This document shows, one piece after another, positions 24,779-35,100 of a DNA stretch of 63,517 nucleotides; positions within the stretch are counted from its first letter, which is position 1; the number at the start of each line of letters is the position of its first letter. The stretch is from Bacteroidota bacterium (GTDB lineage Bacteria; Bacteroidota; Bacteroidia; CAILMK01; JACPUW01): NCBI GenBank assembly GCA_016192035.1, contig JACPUW010000032.1, positions 65,450-128,966 on the forward strand, in the 5' to 3' direction. The notes below the pieces were generated by a model, which made no database searches, had not been told where the DNA came from, and saw nothing but the letters and a program-made list of their open reading frames with translations. Both the position numbers and the translations under genes were made by a program.

Positions 24779-26827
24779 GTGCAAAATCAATGCGCCATCA
24801 ACCCTACCCGAAACACGGTTTACTTGATATATAAATGTCTCTTTATAGGCATTTTATGCGTATTGAATACCCCTTCCATATTGGCCCAGGAGGGCAAAAC
24901 CACTGCCGCTCCGCCAACCGCCGGCCTTAGCGCGTTGGGGGCTCAAAAGGCACTCAAAAAAGACCTTCAGGGCATAAACAAAAAGGCTGATCCGCAGGGT
25001 TATCTAAGTATTGGCGTGCAACTGGGATATGCGTACCTACGGGCACAGACCCTAGATTCAGCACTTGGCCTGGGCTGGAAACTCCTACACTACGGAAAAA
25101 TGGCCCCACTGGAGCAGCGCGTAGAAGTGTTCCAGCTACTGGGCAACACCTATATAGCACTATATCTCTCTGACAGTGCGCTTTACTACTATGAACTGGC
25201 CCACAGCGAAGATGCTGGATTGCCTGCCGGCAAACGCATGGAATTGCTGGAAAAACTAAGCAAACTGCACCTGGACAATGGAAGCCTGTCACATGCACAA
25301 GACTACTGCATAGCGGGGATCAGGTTGGCCGATTTGGCCACCAACAATACCTACAAAGCCTTGTTTAACACAAGGATAGGCATGATATATGAAAAAGAAA
25401 CCAACATAATAAAGGCCAAGGAGTACTATACCACTGCCATGAACACCTATGCCACTCTAAATGATGAAAAAGGGCTGGCCATGGCCCTGGCTCACCTGGG
25501 CAATGCTTCAAAACTGATGGGAGAGTATGCCCTGGCTGCCAAGCACTATAACGAAGCCAAGTCACTCTACACCAAGCTGCGCGACAATACCGGCATAGCA
25601 TGCATGCTCGATGGCTTGGGTGAATTGGAATACCTTAAGGGTAGGTATAACGAGGCCACCGCCCTACAGCACCAGGCATTGAGCATCAGGGCGATAAACC
25701 GAAACTATGGCGAACTGCCCCAGAGTTACGTAAACCTGGCCAATTCATACCTAAAACTTAAGCGCTATGATGACGCGCTGGAACTTACCCGAAACGGAAT
25801 AGGGCTCACCAAAAAAACAGGGGCCGATGTGCAGCTCTTAGACTTGTACAATCAATTTTACCTTATTTACAAAGACTTAAACTATAAAGACAGTGCCCTT
25901 TGGTACCACGAGCGGTACGCCAAACTCAAGGATTCACTTGACCGGTTGTCAAACGACGAATGGCTCATCAGGCTTCAAAATGCTTTTGATACAGAGCGAA
26001 GGGAGGTAGAACTGGCCGAGGTAAAAAGGGAAAAGGAAGTGCAGGACGAACGCCTGAGGTATTACCAGAAATTGGAAACAAAAGACAACGCGTTAAAAAT
26101 CTTGCTGGTGAGCGTCATCATCATCCTTATTGTCGTGGCCCTGCTTTTTTTTAGCCGATACCGCATAAAGAGCAAGGCCAACCAAGAAATTTATAGAAAA
26201 GTCAAAGAAAATGAACTGCTTCTCAAAGAATTGCACCATAGGGTAAAAAACAATCTCCAGTTTATTACCAGCCTGTTTTCAATTAAACTTGATAAAATAA
26301 AGGATCCCGATGCCCAGGTCATCCTGCATGAAAACTTGCAGAAAGTTAAGGCCATGTCGCTGGTCCACAATCAGCTAAACTCCTATGGGTCGAGCGATAA
26401 AAGCCTCTTCCTTGGTGATTTTGTGGCAGGCCTAACCCAGTCTCTGGCCCTATCCCTTGGGCTTGACCCCGACCAACTATCGCTGGTATATCGCTGGCGC
26501 AAAACTTCCTTTGACCTAGACTCTTACAACGCCATAGGACTGGTAATCAACGAGATGATAACCAATTCGGTTAAACACGGCAATCCGGAGGAACTGCAGA
26601 TAAGAATAGGTTTTTATGAAAATGAAAAATACAAACTCATGCGCTACGCTGACAACGGGCCCGGTTTGAACCCTGATTTTTTTACCAGCGACAAGCAAAT
26701 GGGCATTTCACTCATGAAGCTCATGGTGGAAGACTTTGGCGGATCACTTAAATACCTTCGCCCTAAAGAAGGTGAAAACGGCATACGCATAAATATAAAC
26801 ATACGCAAAACAAAACACAATGGATAG
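24779..26827 (+). CDS. TPR-containing sensor histidine kinase of the HisKA_2 type
   Basis: 682 residues from a GTG start. The start is uncertain: no ATG occurs near the N-terminus, and TATTTTG (a 7-nt near-match to the -7 element) abuts the GTG; a TTG at 24824 is the alternative. A signal-like hydrophobic stretch (CLFIGILCVLNTPSILAQ) is followed by ~330 residues of TPR helices in the periplasm, a coiled coil, one membrane helix (ILLVSVIIILIVVALLFFS), then HisKA_2 with LHHRVKNNLQ (HH at 486-487) and an ATPase domain (VINEMITNSVKHG, ADNGPGL). The gene overlaps the response regulator by 8 nt. The TPR array may sense a protein or envelope signal linked to the exporter. Confidence 0.92.
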   Translation: MQNQCAINPTRNTVYLIYKCLFIGILCVLNTPSILAQEGKTTAAPPTAGLSALGAQKALKKDLQGINKKADPQGYLSIGVQLGYAYLRAQTLDSALGLGWKLLHYGKMAPLEQRVEVFQLLGNTYIALYLSDSALYYYELAHSEDAGLPAGKRMELLEKLSKLHLDNGSLSHAQDYCIAGIRLADLATNNTYKALFNTRIGMIYEKETNIIKAKEYYTTAMNTYATLNDEKGLAMALAHLGNASKLMGEYALAAKHYNEAKSLYTKLRDNTGIACMLDGLGELEYLKGRYNEATALQHQALSIRAINRNYGELPQSYVNLANSYLKLKRYDDALELTRNGIGLTKKTGADVQLLDLYNQFYLIYKDLNYKDSALWYHERYAKLKDSLDRLSNDEWLIRLQNAFDTERREVELAEVKREKEVQDERLRYYQKLETKDNALKILLVSVIIILIVVALLFFSRYRIKSKANQEIYRKVKENELLLKELHHRVKNNLQFITSLFSIKLDKIKDPDAQVILHENLQKVKAMSLVHNQLNSYGSSDKSLFLGDFVAGLTQSLALSLGLDPDQLSLVYRWRKTSFDLDSYNAIGLVINEMITNSVKHGNPEELQIRIGFYENEKYKLMRYADNGPGLNPDFFTSDKQMGISLMKLMVEDFGGSLKYLRPKEGENGIRININIRKTKHNG

Positions 26828-27530
26828 GCTAAGAGTGCTCATAGTTGAAGACAATTCGTTGATAGCTTTTGAATTAAGCAAAAATATAGCAAGCATGGGC
26901 CACCACGTGGTAGATACGGTTTCTACGGCCTACGGTGCCGAAACGGTGGTGGAACAACAGGCCGTGGACATGGTGATACTTGACATAAACCTAAAAGGTG
27001 ACCGCGACGGAATTTCAGTAGCTAAATTTTTAGACGGCAAACAGATACCCTTTATTTTTCTTACTTCATACTATGATGAGGCCACCCTTGACCGCGTGAA
27101 AGAAACCCATTTTGCGGCCTTTATAGCTAAGCCTTATACGGAACTCGACCTAAGGCTCAACATAGAGTTGGCCCGAAGGCGCAACCAACCGGTAATGGAG
27201 GGGCACAACACCAAGTTTTATACCTACACCGATAATAAAATGACCAAGAAAATCTACTATCAAGATGTCTTGTTCATTAAATCTGAAGACAATTACTCCA
27301 TATTTCACACCAAGGAAAAGAAGGAAATCATAGTGCGGATACCGCTAAAAAACCTGGCGGACGAGTTGGGCGACAAACGATTTTTTAAGATACACCGCTC
27401 CTATATTATCAATGTGGACAAAATCCAGTCATTCTCTAACAACACGGTGGTGATTGAAGGCCTTCAAGTACCCATTTCCAGCTCACATCGCAAAGAGTTT
27501 AAGGAGTTTATCAATGACCTGTGGTCATAG
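26820..27530 (+). CDS. LytTR-family response regulator
   Basis: A 236-residue two-domain regulator. The receiver domain (~1-120) has the acidic pocket (IVEDN), phospho-acceptor D55 (VILDINLKGDRDG), the Ser/Thr switch (FLTSY) and a conserved Lys (AKPY). Residues ~135-236 form a LytTR DNA-binding domain with IKSEDNYSIFHT, RIPLKNLADELGDKRFFKIH and RSYIINVDKIQS. LytTR proteins bind paired short direct repeats as dimers. The gene overlaps its kinase by 8 nt. The likely target is the upstream exporter or cargo promoter, which is inference only. Confidence 0.95.
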   Translation: MDRLRVLIVEDNSLIAFELSKNIASMGHHVVDTVSTAYGAETVVEQQAVDMVILDINLKGDRDGISVAKFLDGKQIPFIFLTSYYDEATLDRVKETHFAAFIAKPYTELDLRLNIELARRRNQPVMEGHNTKFYTYTDNKMTKKIYYQDVLFIKSEDNYSIFHTKEKKEIIVRIPLKNLADELGDKRFFKIHRSYIINVDKIQSFSNNTVVIEGLQVPISSSHRKEFKEFINDLWS

Positions 27531-27541
27531 CAAACCCACAT

Positions 27542-30106
27542 ATGACCAGGAAACCCATTGCGCTCTTGCCGCCCGTGCTCTCCCTTTTGGCCCTGGGTGC
27601 TTTTCTCTTCTATGCCGCGTTTCAGGCCTTGCCAAACAACTGGCACGGATTCTTGCTCGGTGGGCCTAGCCAGGTATGGGCCGATTTCTTTCCCTTAGCC
27701 CCCTTGGTCATCAAGTGGCTAAACCCCAACCCGGTATATGCCAATGGCTTTAGCGGCCTCCTGCCCCTCCACTTGGTCTCGGCTACAGCCGCATTTATGG
27801 CTTTTGCGCTGTTCTTTTCCCTGCCAGCCCTCCGTCGGCAACCGTACTATTCCTTTATTGCGCTTTTGGCATTTATTGGCCAGCTCAATAGCCTCTGGCT
27901 TATGTCATTCTCTTTGGGCATATCCCTTTCGCTACTGGGTTTAGCCCTCATTATCAAATCATTTACCCTTTCCAATGCAACTACTACCCGCCCAATCCTG
28001 GTGCCGGTTTGTGCCTTTGCCGGATATGTAGCCCTGCTAGGCGCCTCGCCCCTGGCGCTTCCATTGGTGGTTGCAGGTATCGTGTTTGGCCTTCTGCGCC
28101 GGCAGTTTATGGCATTTGTTTTACCCATAGTGCTTGCCATGGTGGCCTGCCTGCTCATTTGGCCCTCCTACATAGACCAACTTTTGGATTACTATACCCA
28201 AATGGCCCAGCTCCCCATGGCCCACCGGGGCGCTATGGTTCCTGGTGCATCATTGCCCTTTTATTATGGATTTGCCGCATTTATCCGCTCGGCCAATCCA
28301 CTTGTATGGGCCCTCCCTCTGGCAGCACTGCCATATGCCGTAAGGAATAAAAAAACCATCAGGAAAAATCCACTATTCTTGGGCGCACTGGCCGTGACGG
28401 GTGTGCTTGCCCTACTACCGGAGGCAGCCGGTAAATCAGCCCATTTCCTTATGCCACTGTCCCTTCCCTTGTTGTATATCGGTGTGCTGGGCATTCACAA
28501 AACCGCACTTATCCGCAATAAGCGGAGCGGCATATGGGTGCTCTTATTAGCGTCCGTACTGTTGAGTTATCCAGGGTGGTGGGGCCTGGCCCGGCTTTCG
28601 CCCTATCAGTACCTAGTGCCCGGTGCCCCATTTGCCTCCCTTCCCAAACAATTTAGCCAGCATTCAGGCGACTACCTCAACATGGCTGGAAACACCTTGC
28701 TCCTCAAGGAAATATCAACCTTACACCCTACCGATACCCTGGCTACCAATTTTGATTTTGGCGCAATGAAAAGCCCATTAAGGGCCCGCCAGGTTTGGCC
28801 CTACAACACTTCGAGGATCAAATACACCCGTGCGGTACTCACCCGTGCGGTTTTGACCCCTGCTGTGAATGCCAGCGCCGCCTTTCCACCGCCCCAGGTC
28901 ATGGCCACCGAAAGCTACGCTGGCATCAGCTTGGCCGTGAGTACCAAGCCTATCAAAAAGGTCCGCCAGGCTTTTCAACTCCTCGATAGCATCAAATATG
29001 GCGAGGCCGTCACCCGTTTCAAGGAATTGACAGCCAAATATCCATCAAGCCCTGAGGCCTATTACGGCCTGGCCAAGTCTAAGTTTTTGTTCAACTTGTG
29101 GGATGAGGCCATGCAGGCCGCCCAGGTAGGCTTAAGCCTTTTCCCGGCTTCCTTGGAATTTCAGGTGCTGCAAGGGGAGGTGTACCGCAAACAAAACCGA
29201 AACGCTGAGGCCACCGGCATATGGAGAAAGGTACTCAAACAAGACCCACAACACCAACGCACACTTTGGCTTATGGCAGAGTATTGTTATCGGTCAGACT
29301 CTATGGCACAAGCCGAAAGGTATGCGGCCGCAGCCAGCACAGTGCGGGGCCACATGGGTGACAGGATACAAAAATTCCAACAGTTGCTCAAGGAAAGGGC
29401 CACCGACCCCCGGTTTGCCGAGGGCGTAGAACGGTATTTTATCAAGCAAATCAATACGTTTAGAACTATAGGGCAGGATAGCACACGGGAGCGGCTCAGG
29501 ACTATAAGGCAATCCATTAAGCAGTACATAGACCTCGACAGCACCAATGCCCCGCTTAGGTCGCACTTGGGCATCACTTTCATGATGTCAGAACACTTCC
29601 CTCAAGCGGCACTGGCGTTTGACAAAGCCATAGAAACCAATCCCAACTATCCCCAGATGCGCGAGTACCTGGCCATAGCCCGTATGAACTGGGCAGCCAT
29701 GTCACTGGAACATGACAGCGCGGAGGCTGCCATATTCCATTATCAAATAGCACTGGACTACCAGCCCAACAACCCCGACATAAAAACCCACATAGCATTG
29801 GCTTACAACCGAATGGCAGAAAAATATATGAACGCCAATGACCTTAATACGGCATACGGTAACCTACGCGCAGCCCTTTCATATGACCCCAACCATGCCG
29901 CTTCTTACCTCACCATGGGCCGGCTACAACTGGCCATAAACCAAGAAGATAGCGCCGAAATAGCCTTTGTGAGAGCGTATCAATTGGATAAAAGGAATCA
30001 GGCCTGTATAGAGGCACTCATAGATTTCTATGGCAAAAGGGGCGATGCCTATAAGGTGAAAGTGTATGCCGCCCGGCTGCAAGAGGCCAAACGCAAGCGC
30101 AAATGA
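27542..30106 (+). CDS. Multi-pass membrane protein with C-terminal TPR array
   Basis: 854 residues from the ATG at 27542. The first ~340 residues contain eight to ten hydrophobic helices (for example SLLALGAFLFYAAFQAL and LPLVVAGIVFGLL), resembling GT-C-type membrane proteins, but the catalytic acidic motif was not identified. From about residue 480 the protein is TPR-like with many repeats (EAVTRFKELTAKYPSSPEAY, ALSYDPNHAASYLTMGRLQL). A 15-bp triple repeat lies between the two parts. It follows the response regulator by 11 nt and overlaps the cyclo-ligase gene by 4 nt. The function is unknown; a role in envelope polymer assembly is possible. Confidence 0.8.
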   Translation: MTRKPIALLPPVLSLLALGAFLFYAAFQALPNNWHGFLLGGPSQVWADFFPLAPLVIKWLNPNPVYANGFSGLLPLHLVSATAAFMAFALFFSLPALRRQPYYSFIALLAFIGQLNSLWLMSFSLGISLSLLGLALIIKSFTLSNATTTRPILVPVCAFAGYVALLGASPLALPLVVAGIVFGLLRRQFMAFVLPIVLAMVACLLIWPSYIDQLLDYYTQMAQLPMAHRGAMVPGASLPFYYGFAAFIRSANPLVWALPLAALPYAVRNKKTIRKNPLFLGALAVTGVLALLPEAAGKSAHFLMPLSLPLLYIGVLGIHKTALIRNKRSGIWVLLLASVLLSYPGWWGLARLSPYQYLVPGAPFASLPKQFSQHSGDYLNMAGNTLLLKEISTLHPTDTLATNFDFGAMKSPLRARQVWPYNTSRIKYTRAVLTRAVLTPAVNASAAFPPPQVMATESYAGISLAVSTKPIKKVRQAFQLLDSIKYGEAVTRFKELTAKYPSSPEAYYGLAKSKFLFNLWDEAMQAAQVGLSLFPASLEFQVLQGEVYRKQNRNAEATGIWRKVLKQDPQHQRTLWLMAEYCYRSDSMAQAERYAAAASTVRGHMGDRIQKFQQLLKERATDPRFAEGVERYFIKQINTFRTIGQDSTRERLRTIRQSIKQYIDLDSTNAPLRSHLGITFMMSEHFPQAALAFDKAIETNPNYPQMREYLAIARMNWAAMSLEHDSAEAAIFHYQIALDYQPNNPDIKTHIALAYNRMAEKYMNANDLNTAYGNLRAALSYDPNHAASYLTMGRLQLAINQEDSAEIAFVRAYQLDKRNQACIEALIDFYGKRGDAYKVKVYAARLQEAKRKRK
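28826..28870 (+). repeat. Three imperfect 15-bp tandem repeats within a gene
   Basis: Units at 28826-28840 and 28841-28855 share the first 11 bases (ACCCGTGCGGT), and a third, more diverged unit covers 28856-28870. They encode TRAVL-TRAVL-TPAVN at the junction between the membrane part and the TPR part of the host protein. The in-frame length keeps the gene open, so copy number could vary without inactivating it. Confidence 0.7.
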
Positions 30107-30675
30107 ACCAACAAGACAAAGGACCCATACAGACTGAACGGGCACAGAAAAAGGCCCTACGGTCTGCCATATATGAATTGGCAAATGGATGTGCCGACAC
30201 TTCCTTTGATGAATGGGATAAAGTATTGTTTGATAAGGTATTGTCACACCCCAGGGTTTTGCGTGCGCAGCACGTGCTCAGCTATTGGTCCATGCCGCGT
30301 GAGGCCGGTACCCAAGCATTGAATGAAGAGCTAAGCCTAACCAAATCAGTGTATTTGCCGGTAATTGAACCCCAGGGATTGGTGGTAAAGCGGTTTACCG
30401 GACATGGAAACATGGTAGTAGGGCCAAAATATGGCATAAAGGAACCGGTAGGCCCAGTCTTTAATGACCTTCATCTTATTGATTTAGTGTTGGTACCTGG
30501 GGTAGCATTTTCCACTGAAGGATTGCGCTTGGGCCACGGCAAGGGGTATTATGACCGCCTGCTGCCCACCCTTACCCATGCCTATACCCTGGGCTTGTGC
30601 TATCATTTTCAGGTAGTAGGTTATGTACCCACGGGCCCTTTTGACTTCACCCTACATGAAATTATAGCCGCCTAA
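30103..30675 (+). CDS. 5-formyltetrahydrofolate cyclo-ligase
   Basis: A 190-residue enzyme that converts 5-formyl-THF to 5,10-methenyl-THF with ATP, returning stored folate to one-carbon metabolism. The family motifs are present: KKALRSAIYEL at the N-terminus, VLSYWSMPREAGT, KYGIKEPVG, and the phosphate/folate loop LVPGVAFSTEGLRLGHGKGY followed by YDRLL. The length is normal. It overlaps the preceding membrane protein by 4 nt and is 3 nt from the FAD oxidase gene, so the three are co-transcribed. No functional link to these neighbours is evident. Confidence 0.95.
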   Translation: MNQQDKGPIQTERAQKKALRSAIYELANGCADTSFDEWDKVLFDKVLSHPRVLRAQHVLSYWSMPREAGTQALNEELSLTKSVYLPVIEPQGLVVKRFTGHGNMVVGPKYGIKEPVGPVFNDLHLIDLVLVPGVAFSTEGLRLGHGKGYYDRLLPTLTHAYTLGLCYHFQVVGYVPTGPFDFTLHEIIAA

Positions 30676-30678
30676 GCC

Positions 30679-31980
30679 ATGGGCCATTCAAAAATTCTAA
30701 GCGGATGGGGGCGATACCCACGGGTGCATACCTCACTTGGCCGGCAGGGCATTGACGAGGGCCATGGCCAGGTGATACATAGGGGTTTGGGCCGGAGCTA
30801 TGGCGACCAAGCCGTATGTGAAGGGGGAACCACCCTGGACAACCGTTTTGAAAACCGGCTAATAGCCTGGGAAGGAAATACGGTGGTGGCGCAGTCTGGG
30901 CTAAGCCTACAAGAACTGCTTGCCCTGGCCCACCCACGGGGATATACGGTGCCCGTATGCCCTGGCACCCAGTATGTCACCCTGGGCGGCTGTTTGGCCA
31001 ACAATGTACACGGCAAGGGCCACCACCGCGATGGCAGCTTTATTGACTCAGTGCTGTGGTTTGACCTACATACCGCTGGAGGTGAAACCCTTAGATGTAG
31101 CAAAGAAGTAAACTCCGACCTGTACTGGGCCAATGCCGGTGGCGCTGGCCTTTTGGGCTATATAGGTCAAATGGCACTGCGCCTCGCGCCCATCAAGCAA
31201 CCCCTGTTGCGTACCACTACCTATGCCGCCCCACACCTGGAGGCCCTCATGGGCCTACTTGACACCAAGGGCATGGAACACCACTACTCGGTGGGCTGGA
31301 TCAATACGGCAAAAAAAGGCTACCCTGGCGTGCTAACTTGTGGTGAATGGGCAACCGCTAACCCAGGCTCCCTTCCCATATCTCCCAGTATGCCGGTCAA
31401 GTTCTCATCGATCAGTGTGCCATTTGCCCCGCCATTCAATGTCATCAACCCAGTGAGCCTGGCGGTACTCAATGGATTCATTTCCCGGAGCATGAAACAA
31501 AAAAGTGGGATTCAACAACCCGGCAAATTCTTTTTCCCCCTTGACGGCATACTCCATTGGAACCGTGCCTATGGCCCACATGGCCTCTTGCAGTTTCAGT
31601 GCGTGCTCCCAATGCATCGGGGGGTCGAACACACCCAACTGCTCCTCAAGGCAATAACCCTATCGGGATGTTTGCCATTCCTGAATGTCATCAAGCGGTT
31701 TGGCCCCAGCACAGGGCGGTTTTTGTCGTTTCCCATGGAGGGTTATACCATAGCCCTAGATTTTCCCGTCAACCGTTCATCCATAGCCCTTTGCAAGCAC
31801 CTAAGCACCCTGGCCCGCAAACTGGGCGGAAGGGTATATCTGGCCAAAGACGCAGTAATGACACCCGATCAATTGGCGCCCATGTATCCTGAACTGGATG
31901 CCTGGAAGGGCATAAAACGCCAAATGGACCCTTCAGGAAAGTTTGCCTCAGCCATGTCTAGGCGCTTGAAAATTGATTAG
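30679..31980 (+). CDS. DprE1-like FAD-dependent oxidase
   Basis: A 433-residue flavoprotein of the vanillyl-alcohol-oxidase fold. The FAD-binding part shows RGLGRSYGDQAV, PVCPGTQYVTLGGCLANNVH and the DprE1-like block GKGHHRDGSFIDSVLWFDLH. The C-terminal part ends in GGRVYLAKDAVMTPDQLAPM, YPELDAWKGIKRQMDP and KFASAMSRRL, as in decaprenyl-phosphoryl-ribose 2'-oxidase. DprE1 oxidises the 2'-OH of a polyprenyl-linked ribose and works with the reductase DprE2. No dprE2-like gene lies nearby, so the true substrate is open; a lipid-linked sugar is plausible. Confidence 0.85.
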   Translation: MGHSKILSGWGRYPRVHTSLGRQGIDEGHGQVIHRGLGRSYGDQAVCEGGTTLDNRFENRLIAWEGNTVVAQSGLSLQELLALAHPRGYTVPVCPGTQYVTLGGCLANNVHGKGHHRDGSFIDSVLWFDLHTAGGETLRCSKEVNSDLYWANAGGAGLLGYIGQMALRLAPIKQPLLRTTTYAAPHLEALMGLLDTKGMEHHYSVGWINTAKKGYPGVLTCGEWATANPGSLPISPSMPVKFSSISVPFAPPFNVINPVSLAVLNGFISRSMKQKSGIQQPGKFFFPLDGILHWNRAYGPHGLLQFQCVLPMHRGVEHTQLLLKAITLSGCLPFLNVIKRFGPSTGRFLSFPMEGYTIALDFPVNRSSIALCKHLSTLARKLGGRVYLAKDAVMTPDQLAPMYPELDAWKGIKRQMDPSGKFASAMSRRLKID

Positions 31981-32102
31981 ACATACAACCGTTTGGTTCT
32001 TTTGTGCATCTATTGCCCGTTTATCGGTACTCAGCATTGAATTTCATACCTTAGCGGTCATTTTCAATTCGCTGAAACACCTGGCCCATAATCCTCCCAA
32101 TT

Positions 32103-35100
32103 ATGCCAATTTACCACTCCTTGTTTAGGACAATCCTGTTCCTTTTTGTAATTCTTGTTCACCACGAACTCTTTGCCCAGTGTACATCCGTAAATTTTAC
32201 GGCCAATAAAACCCAAGGCTGTGCCCCACTGGGCGTGGTTTTGGTAGCCACCGGCGTACCGGCAGGTGCCCGCATGGAGTGGAACCTGGGCGGCGGATTT
32301 ATCAACGGCAAAGACACTGCCTTTAAGTACTTTACCGGGCAAGGAAAGACCACCATTTCCCTTAGGATTACGGAAAGCGGCAAAACCACGCCCTGCACCA
32401 CCGTGGTAAAAACCGATTACATAGAAGTGTTGCCCAAACCCAAGATCAAGCTGTACCGAAGCGATAGCCTACTATGCAGCGGCACCAAGAGCGTTACCAT
32501 CATAGACAGCACGGTGGGGGTTACCACCAGGACCTGGATCTATGATGGCACGCAGGAGAGTACCACCGGCGCTACCCTTACCAAGGCCCCATCGCTGGGC
32601 GACCATGACCTTAGTTTGCTGGTAAAGAACAGTTTTGGTTGTGAAAGTGTGTACAAGAACAGCAAGGCTATTTCGGTTTACTCATCCGTGAGCATAGAAA
32701 TATGCGGCAATTTGGTGGAAAAACCCTCAGAAACAGTTGGCAGTTTTACGGGCAATGTACTGAACAGCAGCCTAAAAGTAACGGGGTATAGCTGGTCATT
32801 TCCTGATGCCAGCCCCAGCAGCAGCACTTCATCCAACCCCAAGGGCATTACCTACAAGGCCCCCATTGGCGGGTCTGACGTTACCCTGAAAATGACTTTT
32901 GAAGGTGGCTGTACCTATACCGACACCAAGTCCGATTTTGTGGTGCCCTTTCTCACTGCCGACGATGATTCGGTATGCATAAAGCAGGAAATAAAAATAA
33001 CGAACCTGGCCTCGGGAGGTGGAAGAAAAGATTTTAGCATGGGTTTTCCTGGGGCCAATTTTCTAAGCGGCGACATTAAATCCGATTTCAAAATATCATA
33101 CACCAGTACCGGCAGCAAGACCATAGATTATTCCTATAAATACAATAGCGGGGACAAGGCATGCCAAACCACGGTAAAAGCCGAAAACCTTATAGAAGTG
33201 ATGGGGCCGGTGGCGAGGGCCTTTTCCAATGACCGAAACGACTGCATATTGGACTCGGTGCTCCTACAGAGCAGCAGCATAGTACCTACCACAGGCACCA
33301 ACCTTTATACCTGGCGCGTGTACAACAAGCACGGCAAATTGGTGGCCCCCACCCCAAAAGGCCCGGGCAAAAACCTGGGCAAATACAACATCATGATGCC
33401 TTCACTGGGGGTGTACAGCGTCACTTTGATAGTGGAGAATACCAAAAACGGCTGCCTGGACAGTACCTACCTAAAAAATTACTTGCGACTAAAAAAACCA
33501 GATGCCCGCATCAAGTTTAGCGACAGTGTACTGTGTGCAGATGACGCGCTCACCATGGAATCAGTCTCCCTTCCGCCGCCTTCTTCCGGCAACCCTTATA
33601 CCTATTCATGGCTGGTGCAGCACGCCGACAGCACTGCCATAAAGTTTGATGCCGCTACCCAAAAGTTCTCCAGAAGGCTGCGCGTACCTGGCAAATACCA
33701 TGTGCGCCTTATAGTAAAGAGCAATTCCACCTGCGCCGATACCATAACCCTGCTCAACCATGTGGAGGTACAGGGTATTTTGGCCACCATAAAGGTGAAA
33801 GACAAGGTGGGATGCCCTGTATTTACCACCGATGTATCATCTGCCGTTCAATTTATCTACCCACCCACCAGCACGCCCAATTACACCTATCAATGGGAGG
33901 TATTTCCTGACAAGCACACCTCAATAGCCGATGACAATGCCGACAAGACCAGCGTAACCCTTAGCCGCACAAAATGTTACAATATAAAGCTCGCCATTAG
34001 TGATGTATATGGTTGTAAAAAGGAATTGGAGAAAGGCGGGATTTGTATTGGTGCCAAGGCCAATTTTGGCTGGGATCCCGATTCTTTGGAGGTTCTCTGC
34101 CTCAACAAGCCTTTTCCCTTGGTTGACAGCTCTATGTACAACGCCAACATCTATTTATGGAGCGTGGACAAACCCGGGTTGAAGTTTTCTGATAGCTCGG
34201 CCAGGGCGCCCAAAATAACTTTTACCTCATCGGGTAAATATAAAATAAAACTTGTGGTAAAATCTGGCGCTCCTGCATTCTGCGCCGACAGCATAGAACG
34301 GGAGATAGAAATCATAGCTCCCGAAGCTAAATTTAAGGTTGACAAGCCGTTGACCAATTGCGCGCCGCAACAGCTCACTTTTACCAATGAATCGGTCAAC
34401 GCCGATACCTATAAATGGATTTATGGCGACGGAAATACCTCAACCAATGCCAATAAAAATCACAGCTATGTATATACCAAGAATAGCATTTCAGGATTTT
34501 TAGTGAAGCTGGTGGCCTATAATAAAGCCTCCATGTCATGCGCCGACACCTTTGAGCTTCTTTCAAAGGTTAAAATTGTAGGCCCCAGCCCGCTATATAG
34601 CGCCGATACACTATTTGGCTGTGATACACAATTGGTGACCTACTACAACCTCACCAATCCCATAAATGCAGAATATGTATTTGATTATGGCGATGGCTCG
34701 GCACCCGACAGCAACCGGATTAGGCCACACACCTATGTGTTTAACGGTGCCCCGGGCGAGGATTCGGTCATGTATTTCCCCACCTTGGTAGCCTCCTCGT
34801 TTGGCTGTGATGCCTACTACACCGATACCGTTATTATTTATCGCGCGCCAAAGGCTTCATTTATAGCCGATACCATGGAAGGCTGCCGCCCACTTCAGGT
34901 GGTGTTCACCAATACCAGCAGCAACTACCAGCGCTTTTATTGGGATCTGTGGAACGACAACACCAAAGATTCCATAAACAAAGACATAGTAAGCCTGCTC
35001 ATAGACACGGTGGGCAAGTTTGGTGTTTCGCTCACCGCCAAAATGGGTACCTGTTTCAGTACCATGCGGCTTGACAGTGCCATACGGGTTGATGTAGCCC

